Origin: Mesorhizobium sp. Root552 | GTDB taxonomy: Bacteria; Pseudomonadota; Alphaproteobacteria; Rhizobiales; Rhizobiaceae | Direction: 5' to 3' | DNA: 64,000 nucleotides | Assembly: GCF_001427285.1 (NCBI RefSeq) | Contig: NZ_LMFV01000012.1 | Location: 27,469-91,468, forward strand | Shown: positions 62,138-64,000 of the stretch, piece after piece | Layout of the letters: every line of letters starts with the position of its first letter | Numbering within the stretch: the first letter of the stretch is position 1 | Program-made: the position numbers and the translations under genes | The notes under the pieces: model-generated | Databases searched by the model: none | What the model was told of the DNA's origin: nothing | Seen by the model: only the letters and a program-made list of their open reading frames with translations

Positions 62138-64000
62138 TCAGTTCGAGGCTGAAGTCTGGGAATAAATCGCCCTGTAGCGACCGGAGAGGCCCTGAAACAG
62201 GCCATATTCCACGCCCTTGCGGGTTTCCGCCGAGAAAGCGACTTCATCGCCGTTGCGCCGCAGTTCGATCAGCCGCCCGGCTGCCGAGTGGAGCGGCAGC
62301 ATCCCCTGCAGCATGTCGGCGGTACGCCCATCCGCTTTCAGGTCGAAGGTGAGAGTACCGGCCTGCCAACTGGCAATGTCGAAGGAGGACGCATAGCGGC
62401 CATCGGCCCAGTCGAGCATCTGCTGGACGGAGACCATGGGAACGCCACGCTTTGTGGCGATCTCCATCAACTGCACGTCGAAATCGTTGTGAAAGTCGTA
62501 GTGGGTGCCGAATGCGCCGTAGTAGCCCTCGGGGCCGGTGGCACGGTCGAGGAGGGCAGCGACGGCTTCCGGCGCGGACGCGAAGACCTCGTCGACCAGA
62601 TGGGTCTCCTGCTGGTAGACGTTGATCAGTTCGCCATCGGTGTCGCTGAAGCGCATCGGCAGGCCGGAGCCGGTCATGAAACCGGTCTGGCCCTTTATCC
62701 AGTCCTTGGGCCAGTAGTAGTAGTTCATGTCGTAGCGTATGCCCCAGCTGCGGCCGATCTTGGGCTGGCTGGCGTAGTCGCTCCAGACGATGCAATGCAG
62801 CCGACTTCCCTGTTGCGGCGAGAGGCTCGGGAAGGTCTGGCGGAATTTCTCGAGGTCGCGCGAAAAGGCCAGGTTGAGCGACTGCTCCGACCAGTTGTGG
62901 CAGTAGGTGCTGACATGCGAGCCGATGTCGAAGCCCTGTGCCGCATAGGTCGCCGCCTGGCGGTCCACCATGCCCGATGTCTCATACATCCACGATGTCG
63001 CGCGAGCGCATTCCCATTTCGCGGGATCGCATCCCTTCGGGCTGAGCGCCAGCATACGGTCGAACGAGTCCCGCGTGCCGGAGCCTGTGCCGTGATCGTC
63101 GGCGGCCATGACCAGCACTGCCTTGGCGCCCTTGGGGAAATACCAGAATTTCGGCAAAGGGGTGGCGTCGTAGGTCAGGTAGGCGATCAGGTTAGACAGC
63201 AGGCGCATGTTCTCGTCGGCCTGCGGGATGGTGATCTTGTCGAGATTGACGAAATCGGGCTGAGGGTTCCGCGCGGCAGCTGCATAGAACAGGTCGTTGG
63301 GCCGAACAGGCTCGAGGCCGTCGCGGTCCTGCCCTGCCCAATCCGGATTGCCCTGGCGGGTGAGGACGGTCGAGCGAGCCAGATCGAAAGTGAAGGCGGC
63401 CACCTGACCGCCGGCGTCGCCCATGCCGCGCACCGTGACGGCGGGCGCATCGGCCGATGTGTCTGCGTCGCGGAAAAGCGTTGCAACGGTATGGACCCCT
63501 TCGGACGGCGCGACGATATCGGCGGTGCCGTGAAACTGGATCGTCTCGGCGACGAGCCCCTTCGCCGGCGCCGCTGCCGTATCCATTTTAAGATAACCGT
63601 CCTCGACTGCGCCTGAGGGAGAGGACAGGCCGGCCAGTTCGGCAAGATTGCCCGAGGGCCGCATCGCAATGAGCTTGCCGCCCTCCATTACCCATGACTG
63701 CAACATGGCCAGTTTGCCGGGATCGGAAACCGGGCCCGATACGATCGCAACCGAATGCGCATCGAGGAGGGCGTCATCCAGCTTGGCGATGTCCACGCTG
63801 AGGAAGCTCGTCAACCCTTCGGCCCTGAGGATCTCGCTGTAGAACGCCTCGAACGGGTTCTGGCCTGTCGTGATGAGCATGATCGGTCCGCCGTGCCCGG
63901 TGACGAGCGGCAGCTTCTGCGGGACGCTGAAATGCCATGCCTTAGGCTGGCCCTGGCCGATCGTGACGCCAACCTTGATCTGGCCGGGAGCGAGAGGCTG
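62138..64000 (-). CDS. large protein with a polysaccharide-deacetylase-like domain, 5' end outside the window
   Basis: The leftward frame is open from the window edge at 64000 to the stop at 62138 (620 codons visible); the ATG at 63880 is only internal. The first part is extracellular-looking beta-rich sequence (IKVGVTIGQGQPKAWHFSVP) and a ThuA- or glutamine-amidotransferase-like stretch (MLITTGQNPFEAFYSEIL, MEGGKLIAMRPSG). The second part resembles NodB-type deacetylases: VLVMAADDHG, then FDIGSHVSTYCHNW with two His, and later GTHYDFHNDFD. Deacetylation of a glycan is inferred, and the motifs are not a perfect match. It converges with the PotC-type gene across 17 bases. Confidence 0.65.
   Translation of the reverse strand, partial: QPLAPGQIKVGVTIGQGQPKAWHFSVPQKLPLVTGHGGPIMLITTGQNPFEAFYSEILRAEGLTSFLSVDIAKLDDALLDAHSVAIVSGPVSDPGKLAMLQSWVMEGGKLIAMRPSGNLAELAGLSSPSGAVEDGYLKMDTAAAPAKGLVAETIQFHGTADIVAPSEGVHTVATLFRDADTSADAPAVTVRGMGDAGGQVAAFTFDLARSTVLTRQGNPDWAGQDRDGLEPVRPNDLFYAAAARNPQPDFVNLDKITIPQADENMRLLSNLIAYLTYDATPLPKFWYFPKGAKAVLVMAADDHGTGSGTRDSFDRMLALSPKGCDPAKWECARATSWMYETSGMVDRQAATYAAQGFDIGSHVSTYCHNWSEQSLNLAFSRDLEKFRQTFPSLSPQQGSRLHCIVWSDYASQPKIGRSWGIRYDMNYYYWPKDWIKGQTGFMTGSGLPMRFSDTDGELINVYQQETHLVDEVFASAPEAVAALLDRATGPEGYYGAFGTHYDFHNDFDVQLMEIATKRGVPMVSVQQMLDWADGRYASSFDIASWQAGTLTFDLKADGRTADMLQGMLPLHSAAGRLIELRRNGDEVAFSAETRKGVEYGLFQGLSGRYRAIYSQTSASN

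Noticed and set aside
1..64000. CRISPR array or phage genes
   Set aside because: No regularly spaced direct repeats and no capsid, tail or terminase-like proteins were seen anywhere in the window.

Overview
The window looks like chromosome from an alphaproteobacterium of the Rhizobiales, most likely Mesorhizobium or a close relative in the Phyllobacteriaceae. This rests on high G+C coding sequence, two dispersed intergenic repeat families of a kind I associate with Mesorhizobium, a malonate matB/matA pair of the rhizobial type, many solute ABC importers and a haem cassette with an Irr-like palindrome. The genus is an inference.

Layout. 1-800: a repeat-filled intergenic stretch. 801-4401: a COG0523 GTPase and a D,D-carboxypeptidase (leftward), then an M20 amidohydrolase (rightward). 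4503-4579: tRNA-Arg(CCT). 4580-8265: an A+T-richer segment that looks like a decayed integrated element, with an N-terminally truncated serine recombinase, a RibD-like deaminase and broken reading frames. 8266-15420: a sugar regulon with a SorC/CggR-type regulator converging on a leftward operon of a cupin isomerase-like protein, a ribose-type ABC importer and a ribulokinase-like kinase. 15848-20661: a haem uptake cassette (palindrome, TonB receptor, terminator, BacA-like ABC protein, HemS-like protein).

20953-42611 is a large N-heterocycle/amide catabolic region. Leftward matA-matB (malonyl-CoA decarboxylase and synthetase) diverge from a branched-chain-type ABC importer. This is followed by a cytosine-deaminase-like amidohydrolase, a xanthine-dehydrogenase-type molybdoenzyme with its maturation factor, an ATP-dependent hydantoinase pair, a creatininase-like protein, an IclR regulator and an amidase. 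A motif related to TATCC-N7-GGATA occurs at four promoters here (mat, the importer, hyu, iclR/amidase). I infer one regulon that may take a nitrogen heterocycle through deamination, hydroxylation, ring opening and amide hydrolysis to malonate and acetyl-CoA. A barbiturate-like route and a creatinine/N-methylhydantoin route are both possible.

42840-62120 is a second catabolic region, apparently for amines: a flavin monooxygenase, RidA, DUF1028, a PuuC-like aldehyde dehydrogenase, a LysR regulator, an ArgE-like deacetylase, a di/trimethylamine-dehydrogenase-like flavoprotein, a GMC oxidoreductase, a polyamine-type binding protein, a complete branched-chain-type ABC importer and a polyamine-type ABC ATPase with two permeases. 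A LysR-type box (TTAGG-N5-CCTAA) recurs at three of its promoters. The window ends inside a leftward gene for a large protein with a deacetylase-like domain.
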